In this document: positions 20,670 to 30,339 of the stretch, in pieces
Layout of the letters: each line of letters opens with the position of its first letter
Numbering within the stretch: position 1 is the first letter of the stretch
Assembly (NCBI GenBank): GCA_022606425.2
Contig: JAHDVF020001350.1
Span: 806,001-870,000, forward strand
Direction: 5' to 3'
Source of the DNA: Lepidostoma basale
Taxonomy: Eukaryota > Arthropoda > Insecta > Trichoptera > Lepidostomatidae
DNA length: 64,000 bases
Notes under the pieces: model-generated
What the model was told of the DNA's origin: nothing
The model's database searches: none
The model's input: the letters and a program-made list of their open reading frames with translations, nothing else
Made by a program: the position numbers and the translations under genes

Positions 20670-20790
20670 AATGAGAATGAAAACGTTTGTTTTCTAGAAG
20701 TTTTATTTTATTCTATGGAAATTATATATTTCGTCTATCTCAGATGATATTAAGTGCAACTTGAAATATGTCATTCCGTTGCATAAAAAC
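20670..20790. repeat. h3-like element, diverged
   Basis: The left arm TTTTCTAGAAGTTTTATTTT is shared with the foldbacks at 6697 and 45959. It is followed by CAGATGA, a weak AAGT/ACTT stem, GAAATATGTC and CATTCCG. The core has U4 changed to A. Confidence 0.45.
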
Positions 20791-21735
20791 AATGAATACA
20801 AATAGATTGCTTGAAGCTTCAGTGTGACATTCAGAGCATAACCCAATGGAGTAAACGTAACAAATTATTCTTCAACGTCTCCAAGTGCTTTGTTATGTCA
20901 TACACACGGGCATCGAAAACATTATACTTTCGCTATCTTATGGATGGGGTACAGCTTGAAAGAGCTTCTACATCCAGAGATCTCGGTGTTCTGTTCGATG
21001 CTCAATTATCGTTCAATCTTCACATAGTTGCTCTATGTAATAGTTCCATTAAAATGCTTGGATTTGTTTTCAGGAATGCCAAGATATTTTCGAACACACA
21101 GGTACTTCGGGTGTTGTATAATTCCCTGGTAAGAAGTCGACTGGAATATAGTTCCGTTATTTGGTCACCGCCTGGGATCCGATATTCTCTGATGGTGGAG
21201 CGAGTGCAGAAAAAATTTCTGCGCTTTCTTTACCTCAGGGAGCGCGGTTATTACCCGTGGCTCTTTCCGACTGAATTCTTGCTAGGTATGCTAAGCTACC
21301 AATCATTGGAGAGAAGGAGGAACATTCACTTGGGAGTTCACTTCTTTCAGCTGATTGGCGGCCGTATACAGAACTCGGATGTCCTGAGTGATGTAGGTCT
21401 ATTTGTCCCTGATAATTACCTTCGTCAAAGACAGCACAGATTGTTTTATTTGCCACGCTGCAGAACCAACCTGCCAATGGTAATGCCTGTGGGTAGGGCA
21501 ATCTTATTGCTTAATCGGATCGCCTCGGAGGTCGACATATTTCGTGATAGTGTGAGTTGCCTCAGGGATGCAATATCAATGTTATGATTTTTTCTTACTC
21601 TTAAGCTTAATTTTTTTTTTTTTTAATGCTTCTCTGTTTATAATGTAATTACAAACGATTTGGAATTGTATGTCTGTAATGTTTGTGATTATTATCAAAA
21701 TAAATGAAATGAAATGAAAAATGAAATGAAATAGA
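20790..21735 (+). mobile_element. LINE-B' (CR1/Daphne-like): longest RT remnant
   Basis: The open frame 20811-21587 (258 codons) begins after the RT catalytic motif. It holds ITQWSKRNKLFFNVSKC, LERASTSRDLGVLFDAQLSF (the DLGV..D box of CR1/Jockey RTs), LRVLYNSLVRSRLEYSSVIW, then the C-terminal domain with HRLFYLPRCRTNLPMVMPVGR. A 3' UTR and an AAATGAAATGAAA-type tail follow to 21735. There is no in-frame stop over 258 codons, so it is young, but 5'-truncated and not autonomous. Confidence 0.85.
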
Positions 21736-21736
21736 A

Positions 21737-22305
21737 TATATTATTTGTATGATAGAATACCGAACGATGAAATAAGAAAGAAATGTAAGGCAGATGACTG
21801 CATCATGGAAAAAAATAAAAAAGGATCCCTGAGATTATTTGGACATATGGAACGAATGGAGAGATGCCTATTGCCTATTGGTGGCGATGAGGTTCGCAAC
21901 CCATCACACCGCGTGTCCCGCGGAGCGAAAAGAGAAGGATGGAGTGCCGCATCAGTAAAAATGTAACAGTCCATTCTTTCTGCCTACCCTTTCGGGGAGA
22001 CGGCGTGATGGTTAGTTAGTTAGTTAGTTGGAACGAATGGATGAGAGTAGAATGGTTAAAAAGTTGTACACAAGCAGCGTGAGTGAAAAAAGAAGCCGAG
22101 GACGATTGAGGAAAACATGGCATGACCCAATTAATCAATTACTAAAAGGCGGCCACATTCGAAGTCGGAATAATCGACGTGCGTGCATGGTACGATGTAT
22201 GAATGTAGAGGAATCCCGAGAGGTATACCAGGACAGAGCATTGTGGCGATCCGTCCTCTCTGTCTACCCCTCCGGGGAAACGGCGTGATGGTTAGTTAGT
22301 TAGTT
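21737..22305 (+). mobile_element. LINE-A 3' end interrupted by SINE-A
   Basis: LINE-A from YDRIPNDEIRKKCKADD.. to LFGHMERM (21737-21860), then from RMDESRMVKKLYTSSV through RACMVRCMNVEESREVYQD to YPSGETA stop and TTAGTTAGTTAG (22029-22305). A SINE-A occupies the gap. The variant residues (KLYTSSVSEKRSRGRLR) mark a subfamily distinct from 48660. Confidence 0.85.
21861..22028 (+). mobile_element. SINE-A inserted in LINE-A, perfect 13-bp TSD
   Basis: A 168-bp 5'-truncated SINE-A with its own complete LINE-A-type 3' tail. TSD TGGAACGAATGGA at 21848-21860 and 22029-22041 is identical. Removing the insert and one TSD restores the LINE-A sequence. Confidence 0.85.
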
Positions 22306-22859
22306 AGTTAACAAAAAATAGATATTTCAGGGATCTTATAATCCTTTAATAATGTATTTCGGAACGAGGGGTCATGACCCTCTTAATGGGCTACCGACTG
22401 AGAAGAATGTTGGAAACAACACAGTCGTATTAACATTATGGCATGTAATTTTATATACTCTGTATAAATTCACGAAACCTGTTGGATTAAAGGCCCCATC
22501 AGGCATATGACTATTTACATTCGTTATGCTTTATTGCTCATAACCAGCTAATGAATTTTTAAATCAGCTCCGAAATACTGTATTCCCGGCCATTATAAAT
22601 CTCTGCGTGTTGGGCCGGTCTCGTAACCGAATAGCCAATAAATATAACTTCGAGACGTTTGCCCAGTTGTTTAATGTCAAAAAATAATATTATATCAATA
22701 ACGTAATAAACGTTATGCGTATTCCGCCTAATAGATTTGCTAAAATATTTATTGACGCAATAAAAACTGCGTTATAATATTCGATATTAATATTTTTAAT
22801 ATCGAATGCGTTTAATTTTTTTTTTTCAAATGGTATACATTAGAAACGATTTTATTCGA
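22306..22859. other. Single-copy stretch
   Basis: Not shared within the window. A less AT-rich block at about 22440-22690. No ORF or RNA gene recognised. Confidence 0.4.
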
Positions 22860-23195
22860 TCTATCAGACCTGACCAAATTTGAGACCTTGAAAATTGTAC
22901 ACAGAGAGACCATGGAAGAGACAGCAGACAGCAGCTACAAATTAACTAAAAATTCAAACATACACAGACACTGGACCAGGAATTGTGACAGATATCACTT
23001 ACTGAATGCACGAACTAAGATAGGACAATCAAGGATATTGAACAATGGACTGAAACTTTACAATGAACTACCAAAAGACACAAGGAGTCTCACAACAACT
23101 CAATTTAAAATATACCTGAAACATTACATAATTAATAGTAAGATCTAAAAATGTATCCATATAACCCTATTGGGTTTTAAAAAAAATTAAATTAA
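22860..23195 (+). mobile_element. CR1/L2-type LINE C-terminus
   Basis: The frame 22888-23148 ends with HWTRNCDRYHLLNARTKIGQSR, LNNGLKLYNELPKDTRSLTT and QFKIYLKHYII: the TRN..R..SF..G..LWN.LP..I...SL..FK..LK pattern typical of CR1/L2/Rex1 C-termini. It is a family separate from B and C. Confidence 0.7.
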
Positions 23196-23202
23196 ATAAA
23201 AA

Positions 23203-23432
23203 CAAACCAAGGTGGCTGAGGTGTCTCTGAGGATGGGCTGGCTATATCTGTCGGAGAACCGACGGCCGATGGGGGAGACGGGTTCTGGAGTGGAGACCGC
23301 GTACAGGATTCCGTAGAGTTGGACGTCCCCCTACCCGCTGGACCGACGATCTGAAGAGGATTGCTGGACATGGATGAATGGGAGCGGCAATGGATAGGGG
23401 GCGGTGGCGTGCTTTGGGAGAGGATTACTATT
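23203..23432 (+). mobile_element. RTE-like LINE C-terminus, second copy
   Basis: Same family as 16965-17245 (VAEVSLRMG, LSENRRPMG, TDDLKRIAGH, WRALGED-like), with a short deletion at the AGH box. Confidence 0.65.
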
Positions 23433-23499
23433 ATTATTATTTTGTTGAATCGCTCTTTACATCATGACAGCACGAGCCAAATCGATGTAAAGGGTATTA

Positions 23500-23683
23500 T
23501 AGCTATCATAGTGATTCTCGTGATTTGTGATAGGTAGCTAATCTATCGCCATTTTATTGTCACGTGAATTCTTTACCAGGCCAAAGACAGTGTGACAATC
23601 AATCACTTTGCCCTCGCCGGGAATCGAACACGGAACCTACGGGGTGGCAGTCAATGCACTTACCACTCGGCTACGAAGGTCGT
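23500..23683 (-). mobile_element. SINE-S (tRNA-derived), minus strand
   Basis: On the minus strand: CGACCTTCGTAGCCGAGTGG (A box region), then GTTCGATTCCCGGC (B box), the GTGTGATTGTCACACTG hairpin region and GTGACAATAAAATGGCGATAG. Head and body match the copies at 25039, 35789, 39176 and 44893. Confidence 0.75.
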
Positions 23684-23694
23684 AATGAAATTTG

Positions 23695-23762
23695 ATTCAA
23701 ATTACTTGTATACAACTTTTAGTGGCTGATTCTTTTGACATGTGATGGGTAGCTAATCTAAA
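23695..23762 (-). mobile_element. SINE-S 3'-half fragment
   Basis: The minus-strand 3' half only (AGATTAGCTACCCATCACATG.. to TTGTATACAAGTAATT). It lies next to, and in the same orientation as, the previous SINE-S. Confidence 0.55.
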
Positions 23763-23767
23763 AACAA

Positions 23768-24010
23768 CATTGACGCTACATCCCACTATGGGCCATGGCC
23801 TCCTCCAGAATTCTTCGCCATTTTCCCCGGTCCATCGCCCGCATTCTCCAGTCTGTAGCACCAATTAATCTAAGGTCCCCCTCCACACCATCCATCCATC
23901 TCAGTTTTGGTCTTCCTACACTTCGCATTCCTTCTGGTCGTGTATTGAGAATCTTCCCATGGATTCGATCTTCTTCCATTCGCTGGAGGTGTCGAAACCA
24001 TCTAAGACGC
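23768..24010 (-). mobile_element. RTE-like LINE C-terminus
   Basis: A 67-codon frame on the minus strand: ILNTRPEGMRSVGRPKLRWMDGVEGDLRLIGATDW, then RKWRRILEEAMAHSG-type ending and a stop. Distinct from families D and E; the last WRRILEEA.AH segment is common in insect RTE elements. Confidence 0.7.
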
Positions 24011-24107
24011 TGTATTTTTAAAAAACTACACTATGTTGGGTTCGTTGTAAAGTCCTTCCAGCTCCTGGATATACCTCACTCTCCACACTCCACCTTCACA
24101 GAGAGGC

Positions 24108-24165
24108 CCAAAGATTTCATTTTATTGTCACGCGAATTCCACATCAGATTATCGACAACAATTGA
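24108..24165 (-). mobile_element. SINE-S short fragment
   Basis: Matches GAATTCGCGTGACAATAAAAT of SINE-S on the minus strand. Confidence 0.4.
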
Positions 24166-24194
24166 GTGAAAATATCATTTATTTAGTAGAATAA

Positions 24195-24570
24195 ATACCC
24201 AGAATAGAAACGAGAGCTGACACCATCAGAACAAAAAGTCTCTTAAGAACCACAGAAATGAAAACTCTCCGATCCGTTGCGGGAACGACACTCCGAGACA
24301 AAATAATAAATTCTGAAATAAGAAAGATCTGCAATGTAGAAGATGTCGTGCGATAGGGAAGACTGAGAAGACGCTACTGGAGAGATCATGTGGAAAGAGC
24401 ATGTTCTGAAAGAGTGATAAATATAGCCGCAAATAAAGTACCAACAGGAAATCGACCTGCTTGAAGACCACCTAAAAGATAGCGAGACAGTTGGACATCT
24501 GCATCCCAGGAACAGGCTCCGAGGAATAACAGGACACAGTCCTAAATAAAGCAGAAGAAGAATAATAATA
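24195..24570 (+). mobile_element. RTE-like LINE (family K type) C-terminus, decayed
   Basis: Plus strand, several frames: MKTLRSVAGTTLRDKI, SEIRKICNVEDVVR, RDHVERACSERVINIA, PTGNRPA.RPPKR and SW, followed by GAAGAAGAATAATAATAA. The order matches the better preserved K copies at 44575 and 53769. Confidence 0.6.
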
Positions 24571-25038
24571 ATAATAAAATATTTTAATGGATACAATGTG
24601 AAGTCATTTTGATAATTTCACATTAAAATAATCCTCTTTTGAGTAACATGATAACTTTTTTTACAAGGTTGAATTTCTTTACTATCGATACGCCAAATCA
24701 TTATATATATTATAATATAAAAACATTAGATGATATTGTGGGTGTTTTATTTTTATTGGATGAATTATCTAAAATATCAATCTGAACATTTCCGTTTATG
24801 AGGAATAATATTTTATGACACACAGACAACACATAATGTTAAAACTATGTCAAATCTCTCAACAAACTGCCCACTTATTGCCTGTCATATAAAATATATC
24901 GAAGAGGGTATGTAAATATCGTATAATAAAATAATTAAAGTAAAATATTAATTAAAGGTTCAAAATAACTGGTCAAAAAATGATTCGATTTTACTGTTTA
25001 TTATTAGTATTAATTTACTTGAAATAATAATAATAATA

Positions 25039-25495
25039 CGACGATCTTCGTGGCAGAGTGGTAAAAGCTCTGACTGCCATATCGAAGGTCCCGGGTTCGA
25101 TTCCCGGCGATGGCAGTGTGATTGTCTTTGGTCTGGTGTAGAATTCACGTGACAATAAAATGGAGATAGATTAACTAACTGACTAACTAACCATCACGCC
25201 GTCTCCCCGAAGGGGTAGGCAGAAAGAATGGACTGCCACACTTTTCTTTCCCGACATATTTCTCTCGCTTCCTCAACATTCACACATTGTGTCATGCACA
25301 CGCTTCGATTTCTCTGACTCCTCACATGGCCGACATTCAATATTTGATTTATTTGATCGTGCCACGTTTTCTTCGGTCTTCCTCTATTTATCGGTCTTCC
25401 TCTATGGAGATAGATAAGCTACCTATTACATGTCACGAGAATCAATATAATAGCTTAAAAAAATTATACAATAATTAGGTTCAAACGACCTGTAT
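25039..25495 (+). mobile_element. SINE-S, split by LINE-A
   Basis: The head at 25039-25120 has an A-box-like TGGCAGAGTGG and a perfect B box GGTTCGATTCC, then the SINE body to 25171. It resumes at 25416 (GATAAGCTACCTATTACATG) and ends near 25495. The head is tRNA-like but does not fold as a tRNA gene with a 3' terminator, so it is not called as a tRNA. Confidence 0.8.
25172..25404 (-). mobile_element. LINE-A 3' end inserted in SINE-S
   Basis: A minus-strand 5'-truncated LINE-A. TSD TGGAGATAGAT at 25161-25171 and 25405-25415 is identical. The LINE reads from RGRPRK to the TTAG tail. Confidence 0.85.
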
Positions 25496-25745
25496 TTACA
25501 TTTTTTTTTAAATTTAATTAATTTAAAATAAAACATTTATATGGATGAATACAAATATCATAAAAAATCAATTATAATATAATAAAAAAAAAAAAAATAA
25601 TCATAATAATAATAATTAAATCGTTGTAATAAAAAAAGGGATATGAAAGATTTATAAAGCTCTGCTTTTATCAATTTTCATATTACGAGCGCTGTAAACG
25701 TTTGTCATTTCTTAGATATTTTAACATTGTATGATAGCATCGTTA
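25496..25745. other. AT-rich, no feature
   Basis: Low-complexity A- and T-rich runs; nothing else seen. Confidence 0.5.
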
Positions 25746-25765
25746 TTTTTTTTTTTCCAGTTATA

Positions 25766-25815
25766 ATACTGCCCTGATGAAACTTGGGTCCAAGCGAAAC
25801 TAGTTGGCATCAATT
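25766..25815 (+). ncRNA. Type I hammerhead ribozyme (best candidate)
   Basis: Stem I TGCC (25770-25773) pairs with GGCA (25806-25809). CTGATGA (25774-25780) is perfect. Stem II CTTG/CAAG with loop GGTC. GAAA at 25796-25799. A 4-nt self-complementary stem III CTAG, then TT with predicted cleavage after 25805. Departures: an A/C apposition at 10.1/11.1 and one extra A before stem II. Such tiny stem III hammerheads in Penelope-like elements and retrozymes act as dimers in tandem transcripts (established); activity here is inference. Confidence 0.7.
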
Positions 25816-25860
25816 ATAATAACCATACCGTGGTTAAATACAAAGTGTTTTTAATTAATG
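25816..25860 (+). repeat. Downstream block shared by hammerhead repeats
   Basis: AACCATACCGTGGTTAAATA.. with CAAAGTGTTT recurs at 14680-14715 behind the h1 body, tying the two as one dispersed family. Confidence 0.55.
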
Positions 25861-25863
25861 AGT

Positions 25864-26200
25864 TTATTTTAATTTATTTTTTGTTATATCTCGAAAGCGA
25901 AATTTCCACATGCACGTGGATTGGTAATATCGAGTGGCTGTGTTGGCAGCCCTGTTCCCATCTCTCGCGATGTTCCTAAAAGCTTTTTCTTGTACCCATC
26001 TCAGCAGGCGGGCTCTTTCGGGAGTATTTCGGGCCGTAGACAGGGCCGCGTACAGGGTACGGCGCACATACTCACAGCCGCGATAACGGGGCAGGGATCG
26101 TCAATCGGACTAGCTACCAAGATACAAACATTTCTTCCTACTTATGGTCCATTTGCACTGGACAGCGACGTTAACGGTACTTGAATCTCACCGACTTGAT
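25864..26200 (-). other. Unassigned open frame on minus strand
   Basis: Codons 25864-26067 read with arginine- and alanine-rich content (ALSTARNTPERARLL..EKAFRNIARDGNRAAN). The segment is more GC-balanced than its neighbours and appears once. No motif recognised. It may be a TE-internal coding piece or an exon; I cannot decide. Confidence 0.3.
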
Positions 26201-26217
26201 ATCTCAAATGCTATAAT

Positions 26218-26955
26218 CAAATCAAATCAAATCAGTTTATTTTCTCAAAAGACATTACAAACATTTTTTATAGTTTAAGGCATCTATTGAGAACATGTAA
26301 AACATAATAAATATATAATACCAGGAACGCATGAGAAATGGTTCGACATTAGGAATACAAGATACTCTCCAAAGTCAAGAGTATTTGTCTTCTGAATGTA
26401 CTTTCACGAATATGAAAGACATCGATCTCCGAAGCGATCATGTTCAGCAGTTTGATTGCTCTCCCCACCGGCATCACCAGAGGCAGGTAGGTTCTGCATG
26501 TTGGGAGATAAAACAGTCTGTGCTGACGCTGTCGAAGATCCGGAACATAAAGATGGATAGCCTCCAAGATGACGGAATTCTCAAAGAATCCCCTGATAAG
26601 TCTGAAGAAATGGATAAGTGTGCACCCATCCCTTCTTCTCTGTAAACTATTGGTCCTCAGCATGCCCAAGAGGAATGCAGTGGGATAAAGCCACGGATAG
26701 CTACCAAACTTCCTCATATAGAGATATCTCAGAAATCTTTTCTGAACCCTCTCTAACATGAGCGAGTATCTCGCCCCGTGGGGACTCCATATCACCGAGC
26801 CACACTCGAGCCGGCTCCGGACCAATGAGTTATACAAAATTCGCAAAACATAGGGATTCTTGAAAACTCTACCAGTTCGGAGAATAAATCCCAACATTTT
26901 CAGTGCAACTCCACATATTTTCTCGATGTGAGCATGGAAAGTCAGCCTACTGTAA
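26218..26955 (-). mobile_element. LINE-B, 182-codon RT C-terminus
   Basis: The frame 26349-26897 on the minus strand: MLGFILRTGRVFKNPYVLR, YNSLVRSRLECGSVIWSPHG, LERVQKRFLRYLYMRKFGSY, LGMLRTNSLQRRRD and on to LESILYS. It ends in the 3' UTR and a CAAATCAAATCAAATCAG edge. One of the two best preserved B copies (other: 47583). Confidence 0.85.
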
Positions 26956-27039
26956 TGATAAGTGTCAGTTTTACGTCTGCGCGTCTCTTACAACTCTCCC
27001 AACGGCTTTATTACATCATTAAAGATAAAGAGTCGGTGA

Positions 27040-27752
27040 TAAGTCCAAGGTAATGATTTTTGAAGAAGAAGAAATTCTGACATTCTCCAACATTAGCGTG
27101 AATGGTGAAATTCTGGAGTAAGTAGATGAGTTTGTGAATTTGGGTAGTATGGTAACAAAATATGGGCGAGTGAAGAGGGATATTGAAAGAAGGGTTGGGG
27201 CAGGCAACTATGTGAATGGTGCACTTGAAGTTGTCATCGCAAATAAAAAAGCCAAAGTGGCTGTGCACCATGATGGTCTTGTGCCTACCCTTATGTATGG
27301 AAGTGAAGCATGGAACTGGCATAAGAAGGATGAAAGTAGAATAAATGCAGTAGAAATTTGATCACTAAGACGAATGTGTGTAAATCTTTATATGATAGAG
27401 TGTCAAATGCAAATATAAGAAGTGAATGCGATGCGAGTGAAAGTGATATGAACAAAATAATGAGAGGGTCGTTAAGATGGTTTGGATATATGGAAAGAAT
27501 GAATGAAGAAATAATAGTAAAAAATTATATGTTTACGATGTAAATGGAACTAGAAGTAGAGGAAGACCGAGAAAAACGCACACGATCCAAAATAAATCAA
27601 ATATTGAATGTCGGTCACGTGAGGAGTCAGAGAAATCGACGCGCGTGCATGAATGTTGAGGAAGCGAGAGAAATATGTCAGGAAAGAAAGGTGTGGCAGT
27701 CCATTCTTTCTGCCTACCCCTTCAAGAGCCCGCGTGATGATTAGTTAGTTAT
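27040..27752 (+). mobile_element. LINE-A, longest 3' copy
   Basis: Starts inside the RT: SVNGEILE.VDEFVNLGSMVTKYGRVKRDIERRVGAGNYVNGAL, continues through LMYGSEAWNWHKKDESRINAVE, YDRVSNANIRSEC, GSLRWFGYMERM, RACMNVEEAREICQERKVW and YPF, then a TTAGTTAG tail. Three frameshifts or stops. Shows LINE-A has the VDEF.YLGS..T..G...DI..R...G...AL box of RTE/R2-like RTs. Confidence 0.85.
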
Positions 27753-27759
27753 AACATAA

Positions 27760-28310
27760 TCATTTCAAATTTCTAGTATTTAAACAATTAGGCCCAATTA
27801 TTATTTGTATAATTTGAGAACTGATTGCACAAAGAATGGTGCGTGGGCCAGAGTTGTTCCACCTCTGGCCAATAGCCTATATCCCGGGCCCGATCCCATC
27901 GCCTCCTTTGTTAGGCCGTCCCATCTCTAAAGATAATGACTAATTGGTCGAGTGCTTTTGTTTGTTCAAGACGAGACATTCTGTTTTGTTTTTTAAATTA
28001 TTTTTTACGACTTGGAGTGATTCTACGAACAGGTAGGCCGCTCGGAGGTAGGATAATGGCAACATTCTTGAGATACTGCGAGGGAATTTACTGCCAAACT
28101 TCGTTTATTTATTTATCCACTTAACTGGCCTTTTCTGATCTCTTCTGTATCATCAGGCAAATCTCTAAACAGGGTAATGGGGCAGGAAGCGTTCGTCATT
28201 TCATCTCATTATCATCTCGACCACATGACTGCGATGATTTTCATGACGTGGATAAAGATAATGACCACCGTGACATGGGATTATTAATAATAAATATTTG
28301 AATCAATTTT
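27760..28310. other. Single-copy stretch
   Basis: Mixed composition (27830-28060), no family shared within the window, no ORF with motif. Confidence 0.4.
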
Positions 28311-28381
28311 ATTTTTATTTGTCTTTTTATTTTTTGTATGCTTTGTATATACAACACTAACTTTAAAGAAATTAAAATTAC

Positions 28382-28425
28382 ATATCTGACATGTTTCGAA
28401 CAACCGGTCCTTTTTCAGTGATACA
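28382..28425 (-). ncRNA. Hammerhead motif (h2), minus copy
   Basis: TATC before the core can pair with GATA after the cut. Core CTGAAAA (G8 changed to A), extra A, stem II GGAC/GTTC, GAAA, CATG, TC. Likely weak or inactive because of G8. Confidence 0.5.
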
Positions 28426-28524
28426 TATTATAAAGATACATATTTAAAATATTATAAAATGTTTACAAAACTGATCATATTTGTAGACAATTTGATAATA
28501 TTAAAAATATGTATCTTTATAATG

Positions 28525-28568
28525 AATACACTGAAGAAGGACCGGTTGTCCGAAATATGTCTGATATG
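28525..28568 (+). ncRNA. Hammerhead motif (h2), plus copy
   Basis: CTGAAGA (28531-28537), extra A, stem II GGAC/GTCC with loop CGGTT, GAAA (28552-28555), TATG, TC with predicted cut after 28561. Core is perfect; C15.2 is now T and stem I is eroded (ACA facing TGA). Confidence 0.55.
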
Positions 28569-28936
28569 TAATTTATTTTTTAAAGTTAGTGTTGTATATA
28601 CAAAATATATAAAAAAGAAAAAGACAAAAAAACATCTACAACACAAAGTATGGCGAAGATAGAAGAACTTTTATTTTAATTTTAAATTTGATTACTTATT
28701 GTTTTAGTAGCATTGACGAACTCTATTTTACCTAAACAAGGACTATGCACAGGGGATAGATCGCCACACTGTATACCTAATCATGACACCGTGAGTACAA
28801 TTCTATGATTAGGTAACTCAAAATTCTATATTGGAATCAAGCTTTATCCATGTTCATATAAAAAAAAAAAAATTTTTCAACACACATGATCAATATCAAA
28901 TACGAAACATATCGATCCCATAAAATATATTGTAAG

Positions 28937-29830
28937 AAACTAACTAACTAACTAACCATCACGCTGAGTAGGCAGAATGAATGGAACGCCACACTGTTAT
29001 GTCCGGACATACATACCCGCTTCCTCTACATTCATAATCGTGTCATGCACGCACGTCGATTTCTTAGACTCCTTACGTGACATTTAATATTTGATTGACT
29101 TGATCGTGACAAGTTTTCCTCGGCCTTCCTCTATTTCTAGCTCCGTTCCCGTCGTTTCCGTACACCTTTTTCGCTTATTCTTTCCATGTGTCAAACCATT
29201 TTAACGACTCTTTCATTATTTTGTTCATAACACTTTCATTCGCACCGCATTCACTTCTTATATTTTCATTCGACACTCTATCATATACAGATTTACCACA
29301 TATTCGTCTTAGAGATCTAATTTCTACTGCATTTATTCTACTTTCATCCTTCTTTTGCCAGTTCCACGGTTCACTTCCATAATAAGGGTCGGCACAAGAA
29401 CATCATGGTGCACAGCCATTTTAGCTTTTTTATTTGCGATTGACAACTTTAAGTGCACCATTCACTTTGTTGCCTGCCCCAACCCTTCTTTTAATAACCC
29501 TCATCACTCGCCCATATTTTGTTAACATACTACTACTTAATATACAAATTCACAAATTCATCTGCTTACTCCAGAATTTACTCATACATACTATTCACCA
29601 GGAATTGTAGTTCATGCACGTTGTCTAGTGTTATTCTATTAAATTTATTCAAAAGTCGACTTCAACCCAACCCAACCCTTCTTTCAATATCTTTCTCCAC
29701 TCCCCCATATTTTGTAAACATACTACCTAAATAAATAAATTCATTCACTTTTTCCAGATTTTCACCGTTCACACTATTGTTACAGACTGTATGTTTGCTT
29801 CTTTTTCTAAAATTTTCTATAAAACAGATG
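28937..29830 (-). mobile_element. LINE-A, two overlapping minus copies
   Basis: 28937-29600 carries a LINE-A from the VDEF region to the tail, with the GETA codons lost by a small deletion (ATCACGCTGAGTAGG). 29640-29830 repeats the upstream RVGAG/ VTKYG region again, so two insertions or a duplication abut. Many stops. Confidence 0.75.
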
Positions 29831-29839
29831 TTTTACTTC

Positions 29840-30335
29840 ATATTAGTTACTGAATATTTTTGTTAATATTATTATTATTGGAGTTGAACATTGTTGTTCA
29901 AAACATTAAATAAATTGAAAATGTAATTATTTAACAGATTAAACTGTTAGGTTAGCCGCGCGTGCGCAGACTTCGGTCCGTCTCAGGAATTTGGATTTTT
30001 GTTTTAATTCCCCAACAAATCTGAATTTTGTTCTTCGGGTTTAACCCATCACGGTCCGCCGAATCTTTCATTGTTCTTCATTTACATCCGACACGGTTAA
30101 TTAACGATCTAGCACGGATAACTGTCAGATTAAACCAGGTAGTTAATTTAAAATGCATAATGCCAAGTTTAAATTAAAAAAAAAAAAATCACGTGACTAA
30201 AATAATCACAAATTACTGCACACAGATATTCCTCCATGGAACCCGATATATGGAACCCGATAATTTTGTTCATTACACGCCATGTACAGCTTTACCACAC
30301 ATTTTTCTAAGATATCTTATTTCTAGTGCCATAAC
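29840..30335. other. No gene; CG-containing single-copy patch
   Basis: 29945-30150 is richer in CG dinucleotides than the flanks. No motif recognised. AT-rich otherwise. Confidence 0.4.
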
Positions 30336-30339
30336 TCTA

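Larger units (their letters stand above)
28318..28645. repeat. h2 hammerhead inverted pair (foldback)
   Basis: About 150-bp arms, complementary, each carrying the whole h2 unit: leader, ribozyme, TTAGTGTTGTATATAC, AAAAAGAAAAAG. The two ribozymes point away from each other. Confidence 0.75.

Noticed and set aside
25039..25120. A functional tRNA gene
   Set aside because: The A/B boxes and GGTTCGATTCC are present, but the anticodon arm does not pair, there is no terminator, and the same SINE body follows in every copy.
26331..26645. 104-codon plus-strand protein (EYLSSECTFTNMKDIDL..)
   Set aside because: It is the antisense reading of LINE-B. The same shadow occurs at 7162 and 47787.
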